From Phycisphaerales bacterium (GTDB taxonomy: Bacteria > Planctomycetota > Phycisphaerae > Phycisphaerales > UBA1924), in assembly GCA_040221175.1 (NCBI GenBank), contig JAVJVK010000013.1:124001-188000 (forward strand): 64,000 bases of DNA. Reading direction: 5' to 3'. The notes under the pieces are model-generated. The model searched no databases. It had not been told where the DNA came from and saw only the letters and a program-made list of their open reading frames with translations. Positions 29,551 through 41,454 of the stretch are shown in pieces; the first letter of the stretch is position 1, and each line of letters opens with the position of its first letter. The position numbers were made by a program, and so were the translations under genes.

Positions 29551-31080
29551 ATCGTTCTGCCCGATGTTGTTGCGGCGGGCGATGCTCAGGCGCGTGGGAA
29601 TGTGGCGCTCGTTGCGAATGGCCACGTCGACCTGCCACAGGCCCGGGGAACGCTCTTCGATGTCGACCCGGCCGAAGCGCAGGAGCGGCATCTGCCGTGC
29701 GTGGAACATCGTGAAGGCGAAGTTGCGGTGCGCCTCTTCTTCGAGCATGAACGGCGGCGTGTTGCGGCTCGACCAGCGATTGGTGCCGCCGATGAGGACG
29801 GGCCCGTAGTCCGGGTGGTCGTACTCGGTGTAGTCGGTGAACTCGGTGCCGAAGACCATGTGGTCTCGCCAGAGCCATTGCTGGTCTTCGCTTTCGCGTC
29901 CGCCCTCGCCCTGGTAGCGCTTGGCGTTGGTCCACAACTCGTTGGTGAAGCTGACGATGCCCAGCGTTTCGGCCAGCCAGTTCACCTGCCCGCCGTGCAC
30001 GCCGTAGAGGTCTCGCCAGATGATCCAGTCGCGGTAGTAGGGCAGCATCTGGGCGCCCTCGGATGCGATGGCGTCGTAGACGCGCGAGTCGTTGCGGTCG
30101 TAGAGGTTGCTGCGGCTTTCGTCGCCGGGCCCGCGGAGGATCATGCCGCCGGAGTTGTGGTAGCTCTGCCCGGCGGCGATGTTGGGCCGCGAGAGGATGA
30201 ACTGGCCCACGCCGAAGGTCTCGGGCGCGCTGAACGGGTAGGGGCCGGCGCCGAACTGGGCGTAGCCTGGCTGCCAGTCGCCCGGCCAGTTGCGGTTCAT
30301 GTCGTCGGCGAAGGGCGCGTCTTCGTTGATCCGGCCATCGCCGTCGTTATCCAGGCCCTCCGAGCCCAGGTACTCCCATTCGCCCAGTTCGTAGGGCCCG
30401 ACGCGTTCGAAGCGACGCGGATCGGTCTCGCTGCGGCGGAAGGGACCGCCGACGCGTTTGCGCCACATCTGCGTGATCGAGCCATCGCCGTCGAGGTCGT
30501 CGTAGCCGTCCTCGTCCGATACGCCATCGGCGTCGTTATCAAACGGGCGCTGGTTGTGTCGGCTGGAACTGGACGTATTGGGCTGGGCAAACCACCATGC
30601 CCGACCATCGGGGTTCGTCACGGGCACGAAGTAGAACGAGGCGTTGTCGAGCAGTTCGGTCAGGTGCTCGTTCTTGCCGTGGTTCTCCACGAGATACCAG
30701 AGCGAGTAGAGCACCACTTCGGCGGCCTGCACCTCGTTGCCGTGGATGTTGCCGTCGATGTACATGGCCGGCTTGGTCCCGTCTTCGCCCGTTTCGGGGT
30801 TGTTGGCGATGGCAAGCCAGACGTCGCGGCCCTGGAGGCTCTTGCCCAGGCTCTTGAGGGTGACCAGTTCGGGATGGGCTGCCTCGATCTGCTTGAGCAG
30901 GTCGACGATCTGGTCGTAGTCGTAATAGCGGTTCCAGGCGATGTCGACCTTGTAGTCGGGGTTGTACCGCCGGGTGCCATCTTCGGCCGCCGGGGGCATC
31001 TGCTGGGTCTGTGCGATGGCAGGGGCTGCGGCGACCGCGGCCAGGAGCGCCATCTTCTTGATCGTGTGCAAGCGTTTCAT
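29272..31080 (-). CDS. Secreted M14 family zinc carboxypeptidase
   Basis: Exported metallocarboxypeptidase. The 602 residues comprise a signal peptide (MALLAAVAAAPAIAQ) and a catalytic domain with zinc ligands in IDGNIHGNEVQ (HxxE, about 112) and SYHNSGGM (about 307). The substrate-carboxylate arginine is in DDMNRNWPGDW (about 262) and the general base Glu in VSFTNELWTN (about 378). A calcium-loop-like insert DADGVSDEDGYDDLDGDGS lies near 195. A beta-sandwich-like region follows (VDVAIRNERHIPTRLSIARR). The ATG at 31080 overlaps the stop of the upstream M14-like gene (ATGA), so the two are coupled and may act together. Confidence 0.92.
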   Translation of the reverse strand: MKRLHTIKKMALLAAVAAAPAIAQTQQMPPAAEDGTRRYNPDYKVDIAWNRYYDYDQIVDLLKQIEAAHPELVTLKSLGKSLQGRDVWLAIANNPETGEDGTKPAMYIDGNIHGNEVQAAEVVLYSLWYLVENHGKNEHLTELLDNASFYFVPVTNPDGRAWWFAQPNTSSSSRHNQRPFDNDADGVSDEDGYDDLDGDGSITQMWRKRVGGPFRRSETDPRRFERVGPYELGEWEYLGSEGLDNDGDGRINEDAPFADDMNRNWPGDWQPGYAQFGAGPYPFSAPETFGVGQFILSRPNIAAGQSYHNSGGMILRGPGDESRSNLYDRNDSRVYDAIASEGAQMLPYYRDWIIWRDLYGVHGGQVNWLAETLGIVSFTNELWTNAKRYQGEGGRESEDQQWLWRDHMVFGTEFTDYTEYDHPDYGPVLIGGTNRWSSRNTPPFMLEEEAHRNFAFTMFHARQMPLLRFGRVDIEERSPGLWQVDVAIRNERHIPTRLSIARRNNIGQNDLLHFEGNGAEVITAGRLRDFNDRQMNEVRFEPHRIQLNEGVGGMDEAIFRYIIRGEQGATFTLRYEAEKAKDIDRTFTLEPTSEPTPRPLGP

Positions 31081-33110
31081 CGGTTGCCTCCCTGCTGCGT
31101 CTCGGCCAGTTCGATCTGGATGTCGGTGGTGCCGAACTCTTCGGTGCGAAGCTGAGCGTTGAGCGTGTCGCCCTCGCTCGCCAGCACGAGCCACTCGGCA
31201 CGCATGGTGCCGCCGGGCGCGATGCTGTTCTCGCGGTTGATGGTCGAGCCGCTGAGCAGCGTATCCTGCGGCACGTCGAGCGCGAGCACGTACGGCGCCA
31301 GTCGTCGCGCCTTGTCGCCCAGCGCGGTGCGGGTGGGCAACTCGCCCTCGTTGTGCACCTCGATGGTGATGCGCCAGACGCCGTCTCCGACCTTCTCGAC
31401 CACCGGCTCGTCGATGGCAAGCCGCGGCATCATCGCCAGGAGTTGCTCGATGAACGCCCCTTGCGCCTGGACGATGTCCTCGACGGCGGCCTCGGGCGCG
31501 TTGAGCTTGAACCCCGGCACGAACCCGCCAACCTCGACGGTGCCGAGCTGGGGATGGTCGACCGCTTCCCAGTCGACGAAACCCGAACCCACGCGGTCGG
31601 CGTAGGCCAGCCACTTGGCGTCGTCAGAGTCCTTGCCGCCGCCACCGCCGCGGGCGCGACGGGTAGGGCGCGGCGCCTCGGGCCTGGCTTCCTGGGCCAT
31701 GGGGTCTGGTGCGCCCTGAGCGATCGTCATGATGCGCTCGCGCGTGGCGGCGGGCAAAGCCTGGAAGGCTTCCATGCGCTCGGCCTGCTCGGCTTCGCTG
31801 AGCGTCTGCGCCTCGGCCAGCGCGTTCTGGATCGCCTCCTGGGTGAGCACGAGCTTGTAATCGCCGATCATCACGAACGGCGGCTCGTCGGGTGCGGGCT
31901 GCTCGGCCTGGGCGCCCGCCTCTGCAGCATCGTTGTCGCCCCCTTCGTTGGCGCCTTCTTCCTTGGGCGCTTCGGGACGTTGCCAAGGGTTGGTGGCGAT
32001 GGTGACCAGCCCCAGGTGGGCGTATGACCAGCCGGAGAACGAGCCGTCCAGGCTGACCTTGTCGGCCTGGGACAGCTTGGTGGCTTCCTTGTATTGCTCG
32101 CTGAGGCGGTCCATCAGCTCCTTGTCGGCGCGCTCCAGGCCCGTGGGCACGCGGCCGGTGTGGTCGTACCCGCTCGAGGCGGGCACGTTAATAATGGTGT
32201 CGTGCGGGCCATACACGATGGCCGCCATGACGTTGGGCCGCTCGAGCAGCCAGGTGGCCAGTGCCTTGCTCTCGGCTTCGCTGAGCGGGTACGCGCCGCT
32301 GCTGGTCCCGAACTCTGGCCAGCGATATGGGAAGTTCCTGTTGAGATCGACGCCGCCCGCGCCGTCTTCGCCCATCTGGCCGTCGCCGTCCTGATCGGCC
32401 GCTTCGGGTAACAGGGCGTGCGTGGCGACCTCGCCCTTACTGGCGTCGGCGCGGCGCATCAGACGTGGATGGTCGGGATCGACCACGTGGGTCAACTCGA
32501 TGCCGTAGCGGGGCACGGGCCGGTCGATGCGCATCATGGTGATGTGGCCGTCGCCGTTGAGGTCGGCGGGTCCGTCCTCGTCCATGCGGCCGTCGCGGTC
32601 GGCGTCTTCGGGCGTGCGCGTGCCGCCGGGCACGGCGGCGGTGGTATCGTCGCGGCCCTGGGCGTCTCGGTTGACGCGGGGAATGACATAGACCGTGGTG
32701 TGCTCGAGGTCGGCCTCGCGTTCGAGGTGGCCGACCAGTTCACGGGCGACCATCGGGCCGGTCTCGTGGCGGCCATCGATGCCCGCGACGACGAGCAGGC
32801 CGGGCTTGGCGTCCGGGTCGCCTTGGCCCTGGCTGACCCGGTAGACGTAGATGGGTTGTTCGTTCGCGGTGCTGCCGATACGGAAGCGGTCGACCGCGAG
32901 CACGCGGCCGGCGTGCCCCGCCGCGACGATGCGCGACGCGGTGGGCGTTTCGGTCAGCACGGCCCGGGGCGGCTGGCCTGCGCGGGGCGAGTGTTCATCG
33001 TGCGCACCGCCTTGCTGGGCCGAGCAGGCGGCCAGGCCAGCCAGGAGCGCGAGCGAGGAGGCCCGCACGAGCGGGCCGACGCGGTATGGTGGGGGTTTCA
33101 ACGGGTTCAT
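31077..33110 (-). CDS. M14-like lipoprotein with degenerate active site (probable pseudopeptidase)
   Basis: A 677-residue paralogue of the downstream M14 peptidase. The N-terminus is a lipoprotein signal (SLALLAGLAACSAQ). The fold markers remain: VDLNRNFPYRWPEF (about 253), VYGPHDTIINVPASSG (about 300), and calcium-loop-like inserts DADRDGRMDEDGPADLNGDG. The zinc motif HxxE, GIHGNE in the partner, is GIDGRHETG here, so His becomes Asp and Glu becomes His. The base-containing VSFTNELW aligns with VTIATNPW, so the general-base Glu is missing. I infer loss of peptidase activity or a changed metal site. A Glu/Ala-rich linker spans about 375-480. It is preceded by a leaderless-type TATCGT. Confidence 0.85.
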   Translation of the reverse strand: MNPLKPPPYRVGPLVRASSLALLAGLAACSAQQGGAHDEHSPRAGQPPRAVLTETPTASRIVAAGHAGRVLAVDRFRIGSTANEQPIYVYRVSQGQGDPDAKPGLLVVAGIDGRHETGPMVARELVGHLEREADLEHTTVYVIPRVNRDAQGRDDTTAAVPGGTRTPEDADRDGRMDEDGPADLNGDGHITMMRIDRPVPRYGIELTHVVDPDHPRLMRRADASKGEVATHALLPEAADQDGDGQMGEDGAGGVDLNRNFPYRWPEFGTSSGAYPLSEAESKALATWLLERPNVMAAIVYGPHDTIINVPASSGYDHTGRVPTGLERADKELMDRLSEQYKEATKLSQADKVSLDGSFSGWSYAHLGLVTIATNPWQRPEAPKEEGANEGGDNDAAEAGAQAEQPAPDEPPFVMIGDYKLVLTQEAIQNALAEAQTLSEAEQAERMEAFQALPAATRERIMTIAQGAPDPMAQEARPEAPRPTRRARGGGGGKDSDDAKWLAYADRVGSGFVDWEAVDHPQLGTVEVGGFVPGFKLNAPEAAVEDIVQAQGAFIEQLLAMMPRLAIDEPVVEKVGDGVWRITIEVHNEGELPTRTALGDKARRLAPYVLALDVPQDTLLSGSTINRENSIAPGGTMRAEWLVLASEGDTLNAQLRTEEFGTTDIQIELAETQQGGNR

Positions 33111-33116
33111 GGTGGC

Positions 33117-33122
33117 ACGATA
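33117..33122 (-). promoter_or_regulatory. Putative -10 element TATCGT, leaderless geometry
   Basis: On the minus strand TATCGT ends 6 nt before the ATG at 33110. There is no Shine-Dalgarno. It faces the site at 33172-33177 of the divergent permease gene. Confidence 0.45.
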
Positions 33123-33171
33123 CCCCCGTTCCACGCCCGGGGTTACGCATTACCGGGCCGTGGGGGGCCTC

Positions 33172-33177
33172 TACACT
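33172..33177 (+). promoter_or_regulatory. Putative -10 element TACACT, leaderless geometry
   Basis: TACACT ends 6 nt before the ATG at 33184, with no Shine-Dalgarno. It is one of two mirror-arranged sites in a 73-bp divergent gap. Confidence 0.5.
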
Positions 33178-33183
33178 GGGCCC

Positions 33184-34746
33184 ATGTACGCCGCCGTGCT
33201 GGCTCGAAAGTATCTGACGACCAAGGCCATCCCCCTGCTGGCGGCGCTGGCGGTCACCCTGAGCGTCGCGACCGAGCTGATCGTGTGGTCGGTCATGGGC
33301 GGGTTCCTCACGATGCTGGTCAATGAAGGCCGCAAGACCGACGGCGACCTTCGCATCACCTGGGAGCACGTGGGCTTTGGCCACTACGAGGAGCTGATCG
33401 AAAAGCTCGAGTCTGATCCCGCCATCGCCCACGCCACGCCGCTGATCGAGACGCTGGCCATCCTGGGCATGCCCGACGACCGGCCCGTGAGCGTGCAGCT
33501 GCTGGGCGTCGACCCCGACAGCTACGCCGATGCGACGGTGTACGAGCAGAGCCTGTACTGGCGGCCCATCGAGGGCGGCAACGAGCCCGTGCAACTGGAC
33601 GAAGACGGCCAGCCCATGCTGCGCGATCCCAGGATGGAGCCCCAGAACGAGGGCGACCTGACGCAGTGGCTGGCCGAGGGGCGCACGCTGCGGACGCCCG
33701 ATGGCCAGGCGGCCATGGTCACGGGCATCGCGGCGACGAGCTGGAACTGGCGGGTCGTGCCGGGGAACTTCTACGTGCCGCGTTTTACCGAGCAGCGGCT
33801 GCCCAGCGGCGGCGTGCGGATCGATCGCTCGTTCCTGCCCGAGACCAGCGTGCGGCTGACCGTGCTGCCCCTGGGCCAGGAGGGCACGGGTGCGCTCGAC
33901 TTGCGGACCATCGAATTCCCCATCGCCAACGAGCTCTCGACGGGCAACTACGCGTACGACTCGACGATGGCGATCGTGCCGCTGGAAGCCTTGCAGGACC
34001 TCCTGCAGATGGGCGCGGCCCAGCGCATCGACCCCGCCAGCGACCCCTTCGCCGTCGAGATTGGCCCCGACGGGGTGGAGCGCCCCGTGCGGCCGACGAT
34101 CCAGGGCGAGAGCCCGGCGCGGGTGACCGACGTGCTGGTGCGCGCCGCCCCGGGGGTGACGAGCGCGGCACTGGAAGAGGCGGCCGAGCGCGTGTATGAG
34201 GCGTTCGCGCAGGAGCACCCCGGCGAGGTGCCAAGCTCGCGGTCGATCGGCATCCAGACCTACGAGCAGCGCAACGCCATGTTCATCGGCGCCGTGCAGA
34301 AGGAGACCACGCTGGTGCTGTTCATCTTCGGCGTGGTGAGCCTGACCAGCGTGTTCCTGGTGCTGGCGATCTTCTGGGCGATGGTCAGCGAGAAGACGCG
34401 GGACATCGGCGTCTTGCGGGCCATCGGCGCGTCTGGCACGGGCGTGGCCGCGGTCTGGGTGGGCTACGGCCTGGCCATCGGCATCGTGGGCAGCGCGCTG
34501 GGCGCGGGGCTTGCCGCACTGGTCGTCACGAACATCAACCCCATCCACGAGTGGCTGGGCGAGGCCCTGGGCGTGCAGGTGTGGGACCCCAACGTCTACT
34601 ACTTCACGACGATCCCCACCGACCTGGACGCCACGAAGTTCATCATCATCGTCGCGGGCGGCATCATCGCGAGCGTGGTGGGGGCGCTGGTTCCCGCGGC
34701 GCGGGCGGCGGTGATGGATCCGGTGAAGGCACTGCGGTTTGACTGA
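33184..34746 (+). CDS. ABC transporter permease, FtsX/LolC-type
   Basis: Inner-membrane permease of the MacB/FtsX/LolCE class, which moves lipoproteins or other amphipathic cargo with a separate ATPase. The 520 residues have one N-terminal helix (AIPLLAALAVTLSVATELIV), a large periplasmic domain of about 310 residues, and three C-terminal helices (LFIFGVVSLTSVFLVLAIFW, AVWVGYGLAIGIVGSALGAG and FIIIVAGGIIASVVGALVPA). The coupling motif SEKTRDIGVLRAIGAS sits between the second and third helices, and PVKALRFD ends the protein. No ATPase gene is adjacent, so its partner must be elsewhere. It is divergent from the M14 pair. Confidence 0.9.
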   Translation: MYAAVLARKYLTTKAIPLLAALAVTLSVATELIVWSVMGGFLTMLVNEGRKTDGDLRITWEHVGFGHYEELIEKLESDPAIAHATPLIETLAILGMPDDRPVSVQLLGVDPDSYADATVYEQSLYWRPIEGGNEPVQLDEDGQPMLRDPRMEPQNEGDLTQWLAEGRTLRTPDGQAAMVTGIAATSWNWRVVPGNFYVPRFTEQRLPSGGVRIDRSFLPETSVRLTVLPLGQEGTGALDLRTIEFPIANELSTGNYAYDSTMAIVPLEALQDLLQMGAAQRIDPASDPFAVEIGPDGVERPVRPTIQGESPARVTDVLVRAAPGVTSAALEEAAERVYEAFAQEHPGEVPSSRSIGIQTYEQRNAMFIGAVQKETTLVLFIFGVVSLTSVFLVLAIFWAMVSEKTRDIGVLRAIGASGTGVAAVWVGYGLAIGIVGSALGAGLAALVVTNINPIHEWLGEALGVQVWDPNVYYFTTIPTDLDATKFIIIVAGGIIASVVGALVPAARAAVMDPVKALRFD

Positions 34747-34848
34747 GTTGTTTTGACGCTTCGCCGTTCAGGGGGCGGCTTTATGGCCTGCACGGATTGT
34801 GGCGAAAACTCTTTTATCGGGCCAGCATGAACTTGCCGTGGCGATGCC

Positions 34849-38037
<3,189 letters not shown>

Positions 38038-38670
38038 GGCGGGTCCCCTCCGAGTGCGTGCGTGCGGGCGGCACTCGGACCCGCACGACGCCGCACCGGC
38101 TCTGGGACCCCCGCGATGGAATCGAGACTACGAAGTCAAATACGCGGGCGTCAAGGCCGCGTTACGCGAAGATTCGCCGAAGAATGCCGCAAAAACGCTC
38201 CCGCCGCCGCACGCCACCACGGCGGTGCAAGGCCCGAGAACCCCGGTGACGGTCCTCCGCGCTGCCCTGCCCGTCCTTGCGTCACCGCCACCCGTCTCTC
38301 CGTGAGCGTTGACGGTCCTTCCGTTCACGCCACCCGTCCTTCCGTCACCGCTGACCGTCCTTCCGTCACCGCTGACGGTCCTTCCGTCACGGCCACCCGG
38401 GCTTCCGTCACCGCCGCCCGAAGGACCGTCTCCGCCACCGGGGGCCCCATCGCCGCCGCGCGAGGCCCCTTCGGAGCGCCTGGATAACCGAGCGGCGCGG
38501 CCAGGGCCGCTCGCACGGCCGCCGGGGGCCGATCCGGACGGGGCGGGCCTCGTGGCGGCCCGGCGGATGGGGCCGGCCGAACTTCCCCTTGCGGCCCGGC
38601 CCCGTTCCTGGTATATTGGACGCCGGGCGGCCGACGGGCGGCCCGTGTGTTCGTGGAGGAGACGCCGACC
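38038..38670. other. Non-coding 633-bp region with a 21-bp repeat array
   Basis: It lies between the divergent starts of two dockerin-protein genes (38037 minus, 38671 plus). The centre holds an array of 21-bp direct repeats. Frames through it give only Pro/Arg/Gly-rich heptad repeats and overlap real genes at both ends, so no gene is called. A Shine-Dalgarno GGAGGAG for the rightward gene sits at the right edge. Confidence 0.6.
38231..38461. repeat. Array of about eleven degenerate 21-bp direct repeats
   Basis: Units step exactly 21 bp: 38273, 38294, 38315, 38336, 38357, 38378, 38399 and onward. The best copies (38336-38356 and 38357-38377) are identical over 20 bp and begin GTCCTTCCGTCACCGCTGA. 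Outer copies decay to about half identity. There are no spacers, so it is not CRISPR. Confidence 0.85.
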
Positions 38671-39735
38671 ATGCCCAGCCGCCCGCCGCCCCCCTTCGTG
38701 GCCTCGATGGCCGCGTGCCTGATCGCGTCCGCCCTGGCCGCTGCGCCCGCGTTCGGCCAGATCGCCCTTGGGGCACACGACGGCGACGCGTTCTGCGGCA
38801 CGCGGCTCACCGAGGCGACCGGCCGGCGGCACGCCGAGCGCGAGCGGGCCGGGGTGCTCGCGGCGGCGCTCGAGGCCTTCCCGCCGCGCACCGATGCGCC
38901 GCTGCGCGTGCGCGTCGTCTTCCACATCGTGCGCGCCAGCGACCGCACGGGCGGGGTCGATCCCGCGCTGCTGCCCGCCGAACTCCAGGCGATGAACGAC
39001 GCGTTCGCGCCCGCGGGCTTCGGCTTCGTGCAGGAGGGGCCCGTGCGCTTCATCGACGACGATCAGTTCTACGAGTTTCCGAGCCTGGACGACCTCAACC
39101 TGATGCGCAGCCGCTTCAACGAGCCCGGCGCGGTGAACGTGTTCTACGTGCCCGAGATCCTGCTGCTGTGCGGCTTTGCGAGCTTCTCGGGCGACGCGAT
39201 CCAGGGCATCGTGATCAAGGCCGCGTGCATGGGCGGACCGACCACGCCCCACGAGGTGGGCCACTACTTCGACCTGTACCACACGCACGAGACGTTCTTC
39301 GGGGCCGAGTGCCCCGATGGGAGCAACTGCGCCACCGCGGGCGACCTCGTGTGCGACACGCCGGCGGACCCGGACCTGCGCGGCGTCGTCGGGCGCGACT
39401 GCATCTACACGGGCACGGCCTCGCGCTGCCGGCAGTTCTTCGCGCCCGACACGCGCAACGTGATGAGCTATTCCGATCTCGATTGCCTCGAAACCTGGAC
39501 CCCCCAGCAGCACCAGCGCGCGCTGTCCGTCCTGCTGGCCGAACGCGCCGACCACATCGTCAGCGAATGCGAAGCCGACCTGGACGGCGACGGCGTGCTC
39601 ACGATCTTTGATTTCCTCGCGTTCCAGAACCTCTTCGACATGGGCGATCCGGCGGCGGACTTCGACGGCGACGGCAGCCTGACGATCTTCGACTTCCTCG
39701 CGTTCCAGAACGCGTTCGACGCGGGGTGCCCGTAG
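38671..39735 (+). CDS. Secreted M43-like (pappalysin) metalloprotease with dockerin
   Basis: Extracellular zinc endopeptidase. The 354 residues comprise a signal peptide (ACLIASALAAAPAFGQ), a metzincin-type catalytic domain with TPHEVGHYFDLYHTHE (HExxHxxxxxH, about 193-203) and the Met-turn RNVMSYSD (about 263). Cysteine-rich loops (CPDGSNCATAGDLVCDTP) are typical of the M43/pappalysin family. The C-terminal 50 residues are the paired dockerin-like module (LTIFDFLAFQNLFDMGD and LTIFDFLAFQNAFDAGCP). The ATG at 38671 follows GGAGGAG by 10 nt; an upstream GTG at 38647 would place that ribosome site inside the gene. Confidence 0.92.
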   Translation: MPSRPPPPFVASMAACLIASALAAAPAFGQIALGAHDGDAFCGTRLTEATGRRHAERERAGVLAAALEAFPPRTDAPLRVRVVFHIVRASDRTGGVDPALLPAELQAMNDAFAPAGFGFVQEGPVRFIDDDQFYEFPSLDDLNLMRSRFNEPGAVNVFYVPEILLLCGFASFSGDAIQGIVIKAACMGGPTTPHEVGHYFDLYHTHETFFGAECPDGSNCATAGDLVCDTPADPDLRGVVGRDCIYTGTASRCRQFFAPDTRNVMSYSDLDCLETWTPQQHQRALSVLLAERADHIVSECEADLDGDGVLTIFDFLAFQNLFDMGDPAADFDGDGSLTIFDFLAFQNAFDAGCP

Positions 39736-39906
39736 GGATCGCGGCCCGCGGGCGGCCCCTCGTGGCCGGCCATAGGCCATGCGTGGCCGATGAAGCGGGG
39801 AATGTGCGATCGCGTGTGCAACGTTCGTGCTCGGGTGCAGCCGGCGCGCGTGTTGCACGTATGCTCCGGTGGCACGCCCCTCGACCCCGGAAGCGAGAAG
39901 AAAGAC

Positions 39907-41283
39907 ATGGATAGACCGATCACCGCCCGCGCGATGGCCGCCGCCGTCGCCATCACGTGCTCGGCCGCGCCCCTCGCGTGCGCCCAGAGCGTCACCATCA
40001 CGAAAGTCATCGGCGAGGAGGACACGCTGCCCAACGGCTACCGCTACGGCGGCGGCGGGCTGGCGGGGATGGACGGCGACCGCATCGCCTTCTACGTGGG
40101 CACGATGGACGGCGACGACGCCGTGTGCGTGCGCAACGTCGTGACCGGCGACACGATCGTCCTGGCCGACACCGACGCGACCGTGAGCCCGACGTATGGC
40201 GAGGTCTTCAAGAGCCTGACCAACCCGACCATCCGCGGCGACGAAGTGGTCTTCCCCGGCGCAGCCCAGTTCTTCACCAACGAGTGGGAGGGCCTGTACC
40301 TCGCCGATGCGGGTGGCGCGGGCGAGGTCAGCGTGATCATCGACGAGTTCTTCCCCGGCGTGCGCATCCCGCGATTGCCCGCGCAGAACGACGCGGGCGT
40401 GGCGTATCGCGACGCGGGATACGCGGGCGAGCCGCTGTTCTTCACGACTCTGGGCGGGGCGATCACGCCCATCGCCACGCGCAGCATCGCCGCGCCCGGC
40501 GGTGGCACGTACTTCGACGTGGAGCCGCCCAGCGCGGGCGGGAACCTGGTCGCCTTCTGGGGCATCGCGACCGGCTCGGACATCGGCGCGCTCTGGGGCG
40601 CGTGGGTGTGGGATGCGTCGACCGAACAAACCACGCTGCTCGCCCAGGAGGGCCAGCCCATGGTGGGCGCGCCCGCGGGCGTGGCGTTCGACATCGTGGC
40701 GGCCATCGATACCGACGGAGAGCGCGTGCTGGTGGGCGGCTCAAGCGGCAGCCTGCCACGCGACTTCTACTCGGCCCTGTACCTGTGGGGCGGCTCGAGC
40801 ACGCTCCAGGAAGTCGTCAAGCGCGGCGACACGATGCCCAGCGGCGAGACGTTCGGCTTCGTCAGCGGCATCGCCGTCGACGGCGACACGGTGCTCTTCC
40901 GCGGCGAGACGCACGCGGGCGACGTCGTCGCGCTGTACGTGTGGATCGACGGCGAGATCATCGAGATCCTGCGTGCCGGCCAGGCCCTGCCCGATGGCAA
41001 GGAGGTCTACAACTTCAACCTCCGCCCGCGCGCCCTCTCGGGCGATCGGGTCGTGATGAACGTGGGGCTGAGTCGCCTGGGCGAGGACGGGATCTACTTG
41101 GCGGAGATCAATCGTTGCCGGCCGGACCTCGATGGCGACGGCGTGCTGACGATCTTCGACTTCCTGGCCTTCCAGAACCTCTTCGACGCGGGCGACCCCA
41201 CCGCCGACTTCGATGGTGATGGCGAGCTGACGATCTTCGACTTCCTGGCGTTCCAGAACGCGTTCGACGCGGGGTGCCGGTAG
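39907..41283 (+). CDS. Secreted beta-propeller-like protein with dockerin
   Basis: The family is not recognised with confidence. The 458 residues comprise a signal peptide (AMAAAVAITCSAAPLACAQ) and about 380 residues of repeating beta motifs of the type GDxxPxG...xxxxxxxGDxVxFxG: GEEDTLPNGYRYGGGGLAG, GDRIAFYVG, RGDEVVFPG, KRGDTMPSGETFGFVSGIAV, DGDTVLFRGE and RAGQALPDGKEVYNFNL. This is consistent with a propeller that reads like planctomycete autotransport-style repeat proteins. It ends in the paired dockerin-like module and FDAGCR. The start ATG 39907 has only a weak AGAAAG. A longer frame from 39790 adds non-signal sequence. Confidence 0.85.
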   Translation: MDRPITARAMAAAVAITCSAAPLACAQSVTITKVIGEEDTLPNGYRYGGGGLAGMDGDRIAFYVGTMDGDDAVCVRNVVTGDTIVLADTDATVSPTYGEVFKSLTNPTIRGDEVVFPGAAQFFTNEWEGLYLADAGGAGEVSVIIDEFFPGVRIPRLPAQNDAGVAYRDAGYAGEPLFFTTLGGAITPIATRSIAAPGGGTYFDVEPPSAGGNLVAFWGIATGSDIGALWGAWVWDASTEQTTLLAQEGQPMVGAPAGVAFDIVAAIDTDGERVLVGGSSGSLPRDFYSALYLWGGSSTLQEVVKRGDTMPSGETFGFVSGIAVDGDTVLFRGETHAGDVVALYVWIDGEIIEILRAGQALPDGKEVYNFNLRPRALSGDRVVMNVGLSRLGEDGIYLAEINRCRPDLDGDGVLTIFDFLAFQNLFDAGDPTADFDGDGELTIFDFLAFQNAFDAGCR

Positions 41284-41454
41284 AAGGCGGCATTCCCATA
41301 CATCATCCGTAACATCGTTGGTTGACCCACCGTCAGCGGCGGGCAAGTCGATGCTTCACGTGTCGTTTCACATTTTCCTCATGAAACTCACTCTGGTTTG
41401 TGGTATGCTGGAAGGGAGCATCCGTTGGAGCGGGCAGGCAAGGGAGGGTTGCAG

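Noticed and set aside
38231-38461. CRISPR array
   Set aside because: Repeats are contiguous without spacers and no cas gene is present.
38128-40629. Minus-strand frame of 833 codons opposite the M43 protease
   Set aside because: It is antisense to two well-supported genes and its left part is the 21-bp array translated as heptads. No domain or start signal.
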